Positions 1 to 5,612 of a DNA stretch of 7,740 nt are shown here, piece after piece. Every line of letters starts with the position of its first letter. Positions within the stretch are counted from its first letter, which is position 1. The DNA lies in the NCBI GenBank assembly GCA_025458665.1, contig JALOSG010000125.1, forward strand, positions 1-7,740, written 5' to 3'. The notes below the pieces were generated by a model that saw only the letters and a program-made list of their open reading frames with translations, did no database searches and was not told where the DNA came from. The DNA comes from Serpentinimonas sp. Its GTDB lineage: Bacteria > Pseudomonadota > Gammaproteobacteria > Burkholderiales > Burkholderiaceae_C. Made by a program: the position numbers and the translations under genes.

Positions 1-145
1 CCGATTGCAGCGAGGTCAGCAGGCTGATGGCCACCAGGCTCAGGACCATGTCCTGCAGCCACAGCGGCAGGTAGGGGTTGAAGAAGCCGATGTGCGCGAA
101 ATACCCCGCCGACAACGCGGCGTAAGGCCAGAGCGGCGGGCTCAC
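1..145 (-). CDS. MFS-type transporter, N-terminal fragment (continues past left edge)
   Basis: Only the first 48 codons are inside the window. The frame opens with GTG (145-143), and this codon overlaps the TGA stop of the tautomerase gene as GTGA, so translation is probably coupled. The visible peptide begins VSPPLWPYAALSAGYFAHIG and continues through NPYLPLWLQDM into a second hydrophobic stretch (MVLSLVAISLLTSLQS). This matches the first membrane helix, the short periplasmic loop with the NPYLPLWL motif, and the second helix of MFS_1-like permeases related to the 3-phenylpropionate (HcaT/PPP) transporters. The substrate cannot be read from this fragment. It is the last visible member of the CBS-aroC-tautomerase-permease run. 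The MFS assignment is fairly firm; the subfamily is inference. Confidence 0.7.
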   Translation of the reverse strand, partial: MSPPLWPYAALSAGYFAHIGFFNPYLPLWLQDMVLSLVAISLLTSLQS

Positions 146-333
146 TGGGTGCGTTCGCTCCAGAACACGCCGCCGGTAGCCCACTCGGTTTTCTTCACAT
201 CCACAAAAATCACATCGACCGATTCGGGCTTGGCGCCCAGCGTGCGCGCGGCCACCTCGGTCACGGCCACGGCAAAGTCTTTCTTCTGCTCGGGGGTGCG
301 GCCTTCGAACAGTTCAACGCGGATGGTAGGCAT
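142..333 (-). CDS. 4-oxalocrotonate tautomerase-family protein (63 aa)
   Basis: This is a small tautomerase-superfamily enzyme with a beta-alpha-beta fold that usually assembles as a hexamer. Removal of the initiator Met would expose Pro1, the catalytic general base of the family; the protein begins M-PTIRVELFEGRTPEQK. Arg11 of the classical 4-OT numbering is present in the FEGRT motif. The position equivalent to Arg39 of xylose-plasmid 4-OT is Asp (SVDVIF), and the Phe50 position is Trp (KTEWATGG). The substrate is therefore probably not 2-hydroxymuconate, although position 39 varies in other homologues too. The start is supported by GGGAGA about 6 bases upstream of the ATG at 333-331. It lies 21 bp after aroC and overlaps the permease gene by 4 bp. 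No aromatic catabolic genes are in view, so the physiological substrate is unknown. Confidence 0.88.
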   Translation of the reverse strand: MPTIRVELFEGRTPEQKKDFAVAVTEVAARTLGAKPESVDVIFVDVKKTEWATGGVFWSERTQ

Positions 334-354
334 GTAGGGTCTCCCGGGGAAACG

Positions 355-1449
355 TCAGGCTTGCGCAGGAATGGGCGCCAGCGGGGGCTGCACGTCGCCG
401 CACTGGGCGCGGTGCAGCAGCGCGTGGTCCATGACCACCAGGGCCAGCAGCGCCTCGGCAATGGGCGTGGCACGTATGCCCACGCAGGGGTCGTGCCGGC
501 CTTTGGTGATGATGTCGGCCGGTGCGCCGGCAGCGTCTATGGTGCTGCGCGGAATCAGGATGGAGCTGGTGGGCTTGATGGCGATGGACACTTCCAGGTC
601 CTGCCCGGTGCTGATGCCGCCCAGCACGCCACCAGCGTTATTGCCATGAAAGCCTTCGGGGCTGAGGGCGTCGCCGTGCGCGCTGCCCAGGTGGGCCACG
701 CTGGCAAAACCGGCCCCTATCTCCACACCCTTCACCGCATTGAGGCCCATCATGGCGTAGGCGATGTCGGCATCGAGCTTGTCATACAGCGGCTGGCCCA
801 GGCCCACCGGCATGCCCTGGGCCACCACACGCAGCCGCGCTCCGCACGAATCGCCCGACTTGCGCAGCGCGTTCATGTAGTCTTCCAGCGCAGACACATC
901 GGCCAGCGGCGCAAAGAAGGGGTTGTTCGGCACGTGGGCCCAGTCCTCGAAGGGAATGGCCACCGTACCAATCTGCGTCATGCAGCCGCGAAAGGTGGTG
1001 CCGTAACGCTCTTTCAGCCACTTCTTGGCCACGGCGCCAGCGGCCACGGTGGGCGCAGTCAGGCGGGCCGAAGAGCGGCCGCCGCCGCGCGGGTCGCGGA
1101 TGCCGTATTTCTGCCAGTAGGTGTAGTCGGCGTGCCCGGGGCGGAAGGTTTGCAGGATGTCGCCGTAGTCCTTGCTGCGCTGGTCGGTGTTGCGGATGAG
1201 CAGCGCAATCGGCGTGCCGGTGGTCTTGCCCTCGTACACACCGCTGAGGATTTCCACCGCATCGGGTTCGTTGCGCTGCGTCACGAACTTGCTGGTGCCA
1301 GGGCGGCGGCGGTCCAGATCGGTCTGGATGTCGGCCTCGCTCAGGGCCATGCCGGGCGGGCAGCCATCGATCACGCAGCCTATGGCCGGGCCGTGCGACT
1401 CGCCAAAGTTGGTGACGGTAAAGAGTTTGCCGAAGGTGTTTCCGCTCAT
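355..1449 (-). CDS. aroC: Chorismate synthase
   Basis: The 364-residue product is full length for bacterial AroC (about 350-366). It catalyses the last step of the shikimate pathway, converting 5-enolpyruvylshikimate-3-phosphate to chorismate with reduced FMN, in the cytosol as a homotetramer. The three family signatures are visible: GESHG at residues 16-20 within an N-terminus starting MSGNTFGKLFTVTNFGES; the central block from about 104 (RPGHADYTYWQKYGIRDP followed by RGGGRSSARLTA); and the C-terminal GRHDPCVGIRATPI at 317-330. The conserved RRRPG lies near residue 48. The ATG at 1449-1447 is the natural start because the family N-terminus begins here. The upstream Shine-Dalgarno is weak (GGGA about 10 bases away). 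The CBS gene lies 43 bp upstream on the same strand and the tautomerase 21 bp downstream. Nothing is missing or disrupted. Confidence 0.98.
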   Translation of the reverse strand: MSGNTFGKLFTVTNFGESHGPAIGCVIDGCPPGMALSEADIQTDLDRRRPGTSKFVTQRNEPDAVEILSGVYEGKTTGTPIALLIRNTDQRSKDYGDILQTFRPGHADYTYWQKYGIRDPRGGGRSSARLTAPTVAAGAVAKKWLKERYGTTFRGCMTQIGTVAIPFEDWAHVPNNPFFAPLADVSALEDYMNALRKSGDSCGARLRVVAQGMPVGLGQPLYDKLDADIAYAMMGLNAVKGVEIGAGFASVAHLGSAHGDALSPEGFHGNNAGGVLGGISTGQDLEVSIAIKPTSSILIPRSTIDAAGAPADIITKGRHDPCVGIRATPIAEALLALVVMDHALLHRAQCGDVQPPLAPIPAQA

Positions 1450-1468
1450 GCGGGCATTATCCCAGAGC

Positions 1469-1492
1469 GGCCGCCCGCGGCCAGAGGCGGGC
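1469..1492 (-). other. GC-rich hairpin between the CBS gene and aroC
   Basis: Directly after the CBS stop codon the minus-strand transcript reads GCCCGC, eight loop bases, then GCGGGC (arms 1492-1487 and 1478-1473). The next bases offer a competing fold, GGCCG-CGGG-CGGCC (1482-1469). There is no U-run, so this is not a standard intrinsic terminator. It could damp transcription, protect an mRNA end, or mean nothing in DNA this GC-rich. Downstream of it, GATAAT at 1461-1456 resembles a -10 box but has no good -35 partner. Confidence 0.3.
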
Positions 1493-1957
1493 TCAGAGCA
1501 CCGGCTGACCCGCCTTGTCGTCCTCCGAGGGCCAGTCGCGGATATAGGCCTTGAGCATCTGGTTCTCGAAGTTCTGGCTGTCCACCACGGCCTTGGCCAC
1601 GTCGTAGAAGCTGATGACGCCCATGAGCATCTTGTTGTCCATGACGGGCATGTAGCGGGTGTGCTTCTCCAGCATCATGGGGCGCACGGCGTTGAGTTCG
1701 GTCTCGGGCGTGCAAGACATGGGGTGGTCGTCCATGACGCTGCGCACCGTGCACTGGCCCACGTTGCCGCCGTTCCTGGCAATGGTGTGTATCACCTCGC
1801 GGAAAGTCAGCATGCCCACCAGTTCGCCGTGCTCCATGACGGCGAGCGAGCCGATGTCGTATTCGGCCATGGTGGCTATGGCCCGGATCAGGGCCTCGTC
1901 GGGGGCTACGGTGTAGAGCGTGCCGCCCTTGACGCGCAGGATGTCGCTGACTTTCAT
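1493..1957 (-). CDS. CBS-domain-pair protein
   Basis: The 154-residue soluble protein consists almost entirely of two CBS motifs (a Bateman module). The first covers roughly residues 7-60 (starting SDILRVKGGTLYTVAPDEAL, ending with the MEHGELVGMLTFREV strand-helix). The second covers roughly 73-127 (SVMDDHPMSCTPETEL to DNKMLMGVISFYDVAKAV). Such modules bind adenosine nucleotides or SAM and usually regulate a partner; no catalytic domain is attached here. The reading frame stays open far upstream, but the ATG at 1957-1955 is chosen because a strong AGAGGAG lies about 7 bases upstream and the MKVSDIL start matches the family. It is the first gene of the minus-strand block leading to aroC and is divergent from metY. 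Whether it senses a ligand tied to aroC or metY is unknown. Confidence 0.92.
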   Translation of the reverse strand: MKVSDILRVKGGTLYTVAPDEALIRAIATMAEYDIGSLAVMEHGELVGMLTFREVIHTIARNGGNVGQCTVRSVMDDHPMSCTPETELNAVRPMMLEKHTRYMPVMDNKMLMGVISFYDVAKAVVDSQNFENQMLKAYIRDWPSEDDKAGQPVL

Positions 1958-2080
1958 CGGTGTGCTCCTCTGTCGCCCACGGACCGGGCTTCGCGATAAA
2001 TATAGCCCACAATGTGGCGGGTTCATAGGGCAGTTTGCCCGAGGATTCAGTACGCCGATCTCGTCCCAGAAGGAGACACC
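1958..2080. promoter_or_regulatory. Divergent CBS/metY intergenic region with probable promoters
   Basis: This 123-bp gap separates two outward-facing genes and must hold both promoters. The only AT-rich patch is GATAAATATAG at 1995-2005. Read on the minus strand it gives a good -10, TATATT (2004-1999), which would put the CBS transcript start about 35 bases before its ATG; no convincing -35 lies at the right distance. On the plus strand TATAGC (2001-2006) is a possible metY -10, also with a poor -35. An inverted repeat CCACA-A-TGTGG lies at 2007-2017 and a 5-bp hairpin GGGCA-GTT-TGCCC at 2028-2040. I recognise no SAM or SAH riboswitch. Promoter positions are inference. Confidence 0.4.
2070..2075 (+). 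promoter_or_regulatory. Shine-Dalgarno of metY
   Basis: A perfect AAGGAG sits 5 bases before the ATG at 2081. It decides the metY start over the longer open frame beginning at 2012, whose extra residues have no ribosome site and do not resemble the family. Confidence 0.85.
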
Positions 2081-3412
2081 ATGTCCGGATACGCCGACCC
2101 CGGCTTCGACACACTGGCGCTGCACGCCGGCGCCGCCCCCGACCCCGCCACGGGCGCACGGGCCACGCCCATCCACCTGAGCACCTCGTTCGTGTTCGAG
2201 TCCAGCGACCACGCCGCCGCACTGTTCAACCTGGAACGCTCGGGCCATGTGTACAGCCGCATCAGCAATCCCACCAACGCGGTGCTGGAGCAGCGCGTGG
2301 CTGCGCTCGATGGCGGCATCGGCGCCATTGCCACAGCCAGCGGGCAGGCCGCCCTGCACCTGTCGGTGGCCACGCTCATGGGCGCGGGCTCGCACATCGT
2401 GGCCAGCACGGCGCTGTACGGCGGCAGCCAGAACCTGCTGCACTACACGCTGCGGCGTTTTGGCATAGAGACCACCTTCGTGAAGCCCGGCGATATCGAT
2501 GGCTGGCGCGCCGCTGTGCGCCCGAACACCAAGCTGTTCTTTGGCGAAACCGTGGGCAACCCTGGCCTCGATGTGCTCGACATTCCCCAGGTGGCGCAGC
2601 TGGCCCACGAGCACGGCGTTCCGCTGCTGGTGGACTCCACCCTGACCACGCCCTGGCTCATGAAACCGCTGGAGCTGGGTGCCGATATCGTCTACCACTC
2701 GGCCACCAAGTTCCTCAGTGGCCACGGCACGGTGGTGGGCGGTATTGTGGTGGACGGTGGCAGCTTCGACTGGGCGGCCGAGCACGCCCGCTCGGGCAAG
2801 TTTGCCGAACTGGCCAGCCCCTACGACGGCTTTCACCACATGGTGTTCACCGAGGAATCCACCATCGGGGCCTTCATGCTGCGGGCCCGCCGCGAAGGCC
2901 TGCGCGACTTTGGCGCCTGCATGAGCCCGCACACCGCCTGGCTCATTCTGCAGGGCATAGAGACCCTGCCGCTGCGCATGGCGCGCCACATGAGCAACAC
3001 CGAACGCGTGGTGGAATTCCTGGCCAGCCACCCCTTCGTGAGCCGCGTGGGCCACCCTCTGCTGGACACCCACCCCAGCCATACGCTGGCGCAAAAACTG
3101 CTGCCGCGCGGCGCGGGTTCGGTGTTCAGCTTCGACATGAAGGGCAGCCGCGCGCAGGGCAAGGCGTTCATCGAGTCGCTGAAAATCTTCAGCCACCTGG
3201 CCAACGTGGGCGACTGCCGCAGCCTGGTCATTCACCCGGCCAGCACCACCCACTTCCGCATGAGCGACGAGGCGCTGGCGGGCGCTGGCATAGGCCCGGG
3301 CACGGTGCGCCTGTCGATAGGGCTGGAGGACCCGGACGACCTGATCGACGACCTGAAGCGGGCCCTGAAAGCAGCCGAAAAGGCGGGCAACCACGCGGGA
3401 GTGTCGAAATGA
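2081..3412 (+). CDS. metY: O-acetylhomoserine sulfhydrylase (MetY-type), PLP-dependent
   Basis: The 443-residue enzyme belongs to the Cys/Met-metabolism PLP family. MetY makes homocysteine directly from O-acetylhomoserine and sulfide. Visible landmarks are FDTLALHAG near the N-terminus, YSRISNPT at 58-65 (Tyr and Arg that bind PLP phosphate from the neighbouring subunit), the ring-stacking Tyr113 in LYGG, Asp185 (VDSTLTTPW) contacting the pyridine nitrogen, and the Schiff-base Lys210 in HSATKFLSGHG. The long segment after Lys210 (with SPHTAWLILQGIETLPLRM at 282-300) and the C-terminal ANVGDCRSLVIHPASTTH block are typical of MetY rather than of shorter MetB/MetC/MetZ proteins. Use of O-succinylhomoserine cannot be excluded from sequence alone. 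Its TGA overlaps the next gene's ATG (ATGA, 3409-3412), indicating coupled translation with the hydrolase. Confidence 0.93.
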   Translation: MSGYADPGFDTLALHAGAAPDPATGARATPIHLSTSFVFESSDHAAALFNLERSGHVYSRISNPTNAVLEQRVAALDGGIGAIATASGQAALHLSVATLMGAGSHIVASTALYGGSQNLLHYTLRRFGIETTFVKPGDIDGWRAAVRPNTKLFFGETVGNPGLDVLDIPQVAQLAHEHGVPLLVDSTLTTPWLMKPLELGADIVYHSATKFLSGHGTVVGGIVVDGGSFDWAAEHARSGKFAELASPYDGFHHMVFTEESTIGAFMLRARREGLRDFGACMSPHTAWLILQGIETLPLRMARHMSNTERVVEFLASHPFVSRVGHPLLDTHPSHTLAQKLLPRGAGSVFSFDMKGSRAQGKAFIESLKIFSHLANVGDCRSLVIHPASTTHFRMSDEALAGAGIGPGTVRLSIGLEDPDDLIDDLKRALKAAEKAGNHAGVSK

Positions 3413-4239
3413 AAACCGACATCACCCTGAACAGCCCCACCGGCCCAGCCACCTTTCCGCTCTACGCCTACACCGGCGGCAAGCCCTTCCAGCCCGGGCA
3501 GCCCACGGTGGTGTTCATCCACGGCGTGCTCAACGACCACAGCGTGTGGATTCTGCAAAGCCGCTACCTGGCCCACCACGGCTGGAACGTGCTGGCCATC
3601 GACCTGCCGGGCCACGGTCAGAGCGGCGGTGAGCCGCCCGCCACGGTAGAAGCCGCCGCCGATGCGGTGCTGGCCCTGCTCGATGCGCTGGGCATAGACC
3701 AGGCCGCGCTGGTGGGCCACAGCTTTGGCTCGCTGATTGCGCTGGAGGCCACAGCGCGCGCACCCGAGCGGGTGCGCCAGCTGGCCATGGTGGGCACGGC
3801 CTACCCCATGAAGGTGTCGCCGGCCTTGCTCGATGCTTCGCTGAATGCACCGCAAAAAGCCATCGACATGGTCAATGTGTTCAGCCACTCCATGCTGGCG
3901 CCGCCGCCCTCTGCGTTGGGGCCGGGCACCTGGCTGCTGGGCGGTTCGCGCGCGCTGATGCGCCGGGTGCTGGCCAGCAATCCGCGCACCAACGTATTCC
4001 ACACCGGCTTCAAGGCCTGCGACAGTTATGCCAACGGCGAAGCCGCCATGGAGCAGGTGAACTGCCCGGTGCTGTTCCTGCTGGGCCAGCAAGACCAGAT
4101 GACCCTGCCCAAAGCCGCCCAGCCGCTGGTGCAGAAGGCGCGGCACGGGCGGGTGGTGCAGTTGCGCGCTGGCCATGCGCTCATGACCGAAGACCCCGAT
4201 GGCACGCTGGCCGCACTGCTGCAGTTCCTGAAGGCCTGA
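3409..4239 (+). CDS. Alpha/beta hydrolase
   Basis: The 276-residue protein has the alpha/beta-hydrolase fold with a complete catalytic set: oxyanion-hole HG at 38-39 (VVFIHGVLNDHSVW), the DLPGHGQS turn at 65-72, nucleophile Ser105 in GHSFG, acid Asp229 in LGQQDQ, and His256 in AGHALM. A lid region of about residues 132-210 separates the two halves. There is no signal peptide, so it is likely cytosolic. The nucleophile elbow is GHSFG rather than the GGSMGG type of MetX homoserine acetyltransferases, so it is not the missing MetX. The start ATG overlaps the metY stop by 4 bp. The substrate is unknown; esters, lactones or thioesters are all possible. Its fixed position behind metY suggests at least co-expression. 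Confidence 0.93.
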   Translation: MKTDITLNSPTGPATFPLYAYTGGKPFQPGQPTVVFIHGVLNDHSVWILQSRYLAHHGWNVLAIDLPGHGQSGGEPPATVEAAADAVLALLDALGIDQAALVGHSFGSLIALEATARAPERVRQLAMVGTAYPMKVSPALLDASLNAPQKAIDMVNVFSHSMLAPPPSALGPGTWLLGGSRALMRRVLASNPRTNVFHTGFKACDSYANGEAAMEQVNCPVLFLLGQQDQMTLPKAAQPLVQKARHGRVVQLRAGHALMTEDPDGTLAALLQFLKA

Positions 4240-4270
4240 CCCTTTCCTGCACCTAGCCTGCTCCCACGCC

Positions 4271-5563
4271 ATGCCACCCGTCACACCACCCCTGAGCACC
4301 GCCCGGGCCAAGGAACTGGCCCAGCAATTCGACCTGCGCCAGCTCAGCCCGGAATTCCTGGCCAACCCCTACCCGGTGTACGCCGCGCTGCGCGAACAAG
4401 AGCCCGTGCGCCGCATGCCCGATGGCAGCTGGTTCCTGACCCGCTACGCCGATGTGGTGCAGGTGTACCGCGACGCAGCCACCTTCAGCTCCGACAAGCG
4501 CGTGGAGTTTGGCCCCAAGTACGGCACAGACTCCCCGCTGTTCGAGCACCACACGAACAGCCTGGTGTTCAACGACCCACCGCTGCACACCCGAGTGCGC
4601 AAGCTCATCATGGGCGCGCTCACCCGGCGCGCTATTGCCGAGATGGAACCCGGCCTGGTGCAGCTGGTGGACAGCCTGCTGGACCGCATAGCCGCGCAGG
4701 GCGGCGGTGATCTGATCGAGGACTTTGCCAGCGCCATTCCGGTGGAGGTGATTGGCAACCTGCTGGATATTCCGCACGCCGACCGCGGCCCGCTGCGCGG
4801 CTGGTCGCTGGCCATACTGGGCGCGCTGGAGCCCTCCCTGAGCGCGGAGCAGCTGGCGCTGGGCAACCAGAGCGTGAGCGAGTTTCTGGACTACCTGCGC
4901 GTGCTGGTGGCCGAGCGCCGCCGCCACCCCGGTAACCCGGAGCACGATGTGCTGACGCGCCTGATCCAAGGCGAGCAAGGTGGCGAGCAGCTGCTGGAAG
5001 TGGAACTGCTGCAGAACTGCATCTTCCTGCTCAATGCCGGGCACGAGACCACCACCAACCTCATCGGCAACGCGCTGGTGTGCCTGCAGGAGTGGCCAGA
5101 GCAGAAAGCCGCATTGCTCTCTGCGCTGCAGCCAACCCCGGCGGCCAGCGAGGCCGAGGAGCAGCTGCTGACTCTGGCGGTGGACGAGTTTTTGCGCTTT
5201 GAATCTTCCAACCAGCTGGGCAACCGCCGCGCCCTGACCGACACGCAGGTGGGCGGAGTGCCACTGCCCGCCGGCGCCCTGGTGACGCTGTGCATCGGTG
5301 CGGCCAACCGCGACCCCGCCCAGTTTGCCCACCCGGACCTGCTGCAACTGGACCGCAGCCCCAACCGGCACCTGGCGTTTGGCTTTGGTGTGCACCAGTG
5401 CGCGGGGCTGAGCCTGGCGCGGTTGGAAGGGCGGATTGCCATCGGGCGCTTTCTGCGCCGCTTCCCCGGGTACCGGCTCAGCGATGCGGCCGGGGAAGCG
5501 CCGGTTCGTGGCGGGCGCGCGCGCTTCCGCGGGTTTCTGTCGGTGCCGTTCCGGGCCGGGTGA
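4271..5563 (+). CDS. Cytochrome P450
   Basis: The 430-residue soluble bacterial P450 is complete. It shows ANPYPVYAALRE near residue 31, the DPPLHTRVR block at 102-110 (His106 and Arg110 expected at the haem propionates), the I-helix oxygen-activation motif AGHETT at 256-261, the K-helix ExxR as Glu306-Arg309 (EFLR), and the haem-thiolate loop FGFGVHQCAG at 370-379 with Cys377 as axial ligand. There is no N-terminal membrane anchor, so it should use a soluble ferredoxin/ferredoxin-reductase pair, none of which is encoded in the window. It follows the hydrolase by 31 bp. The leader is pyrimidine-rich with no recognisable Shine-Dalgarno, but the ATG gives the expected family length. The gene converges on the YihY gene with a 27-bp gap. 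The substrate is unknown. Confidence 0.97.
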   Translation: MPPVTPPLSTARAKELAQQFDLRQLSPEFLANPYPVYAALREQEPVRRMPDGSWFLTRYADVVQVYRDAATFSSDKRVEFGPKYGTDSPLFEHHTNSLVFNDPPLHTRVRKLIMGALTRRAIAEMEPGLVQLVDSLLDRIAAQGGGDLIEDFASAIPVEVIGNLLDIPHADRGPLRGWSLAILGALEPSLSAEQLALGNQSVSEFLDYLRVLVAERRRHPGNPEHDVLTRLIQGEQGGEQLLEVELLQNCIFLLNAGHETTTNLIGNALVCLQEWPEQKAALLSALQPTPAASEAEEQLLTLAVDEFLRFESSNQLGNRRALTDTQVGGVPLPAGALVTLCIGAANRDPAQFAHPDLLQLDRSPNRHLAFGFGVHQCAGLSLARLEGRIAIGRFLRRFPGYRLSDAAGEAPVRGGRARFRGFLSVPFRAG

Positions 5564-5564
5564 T

Positions 5565-5612
5565 ACCTAGGCCAGCACCTAGGCCAACACCTAGGCCAGA
5601 ACCTGGGCCAGC
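5565..5612. repeat. Four 12-bp tandem repeats at the P450/YihY junction
   Basis: Four adjacent 12-bp units lie at 5565-5576, 5577-5588, 5589-5600 and 5601-5612, with the consensus ACCTAGGCCAGC. The first three differ only in the last two bases, and the fourth has ACCTGG in place of ACCTAG. The period is four codons, in frame with the minus-strand YihY gene: each unit reads Val-Leu-Ala followed by TAG in the first three copies and by CAG in the fourth. The gene therefore ends with three successive in-frame TAG codons, at 5593-5591, 5581-5579 and 5569-5567. The palindrome CCTAGG recurs every 12 bases, so neighbouring copies can pair as a 6-bp stem with a 6-base loop. Confidence 0.95.

Noticed and set aside
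361..1554. Long plus-strand open frame opposite aroC
   Set aside because: It mirrors the aroC codon pattern, shows no family motif and has no ribosome site. aroC is unambiguous on the other strand.
1958..2080. SAM or SAH riboswitch upstream of metY
   Set aside because: A methionine gene invites the search, but the leader is short and I see only one 5-bp hairpin, no multi-stem layout or known conserved core.
1958..3394. Long open minus-strand frame antisense to metY and continuous with the CBS gene
   Set aside because: Its residues are low-complexity Ala/Gly/Arg/His/Gln-rich, as expected opposite a high-GC gene. metY is a clear conserved enzyme, and the CBS gene has a strong ribosome site and family-typical start at 1957.
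2035..3408. Plus-strand open frame overlapping metY in another frame and running into the hydrolase
   Set aside because: The upstream part is an Arg/Pro/His-rich shadow of metY. The real hydrolase begins at the ATGA overlap at 3409. It is not a fusion gene.
3409..4239. Hydrolase as homoserine O-acetyltransferase (MetX) partner of metY
   Set aside because: The nucleophile motif is GHSFG rather than the GGSMGG type, and the protein, at 276 residues, is shorter than typical MetX.
4253..5395. 380-codon minus-strand open frame opposite the P450
   Set aside because: His/Gln/Val/Gly-rich shadow. All P450 catalytic motifs are in the plus-strand frame.
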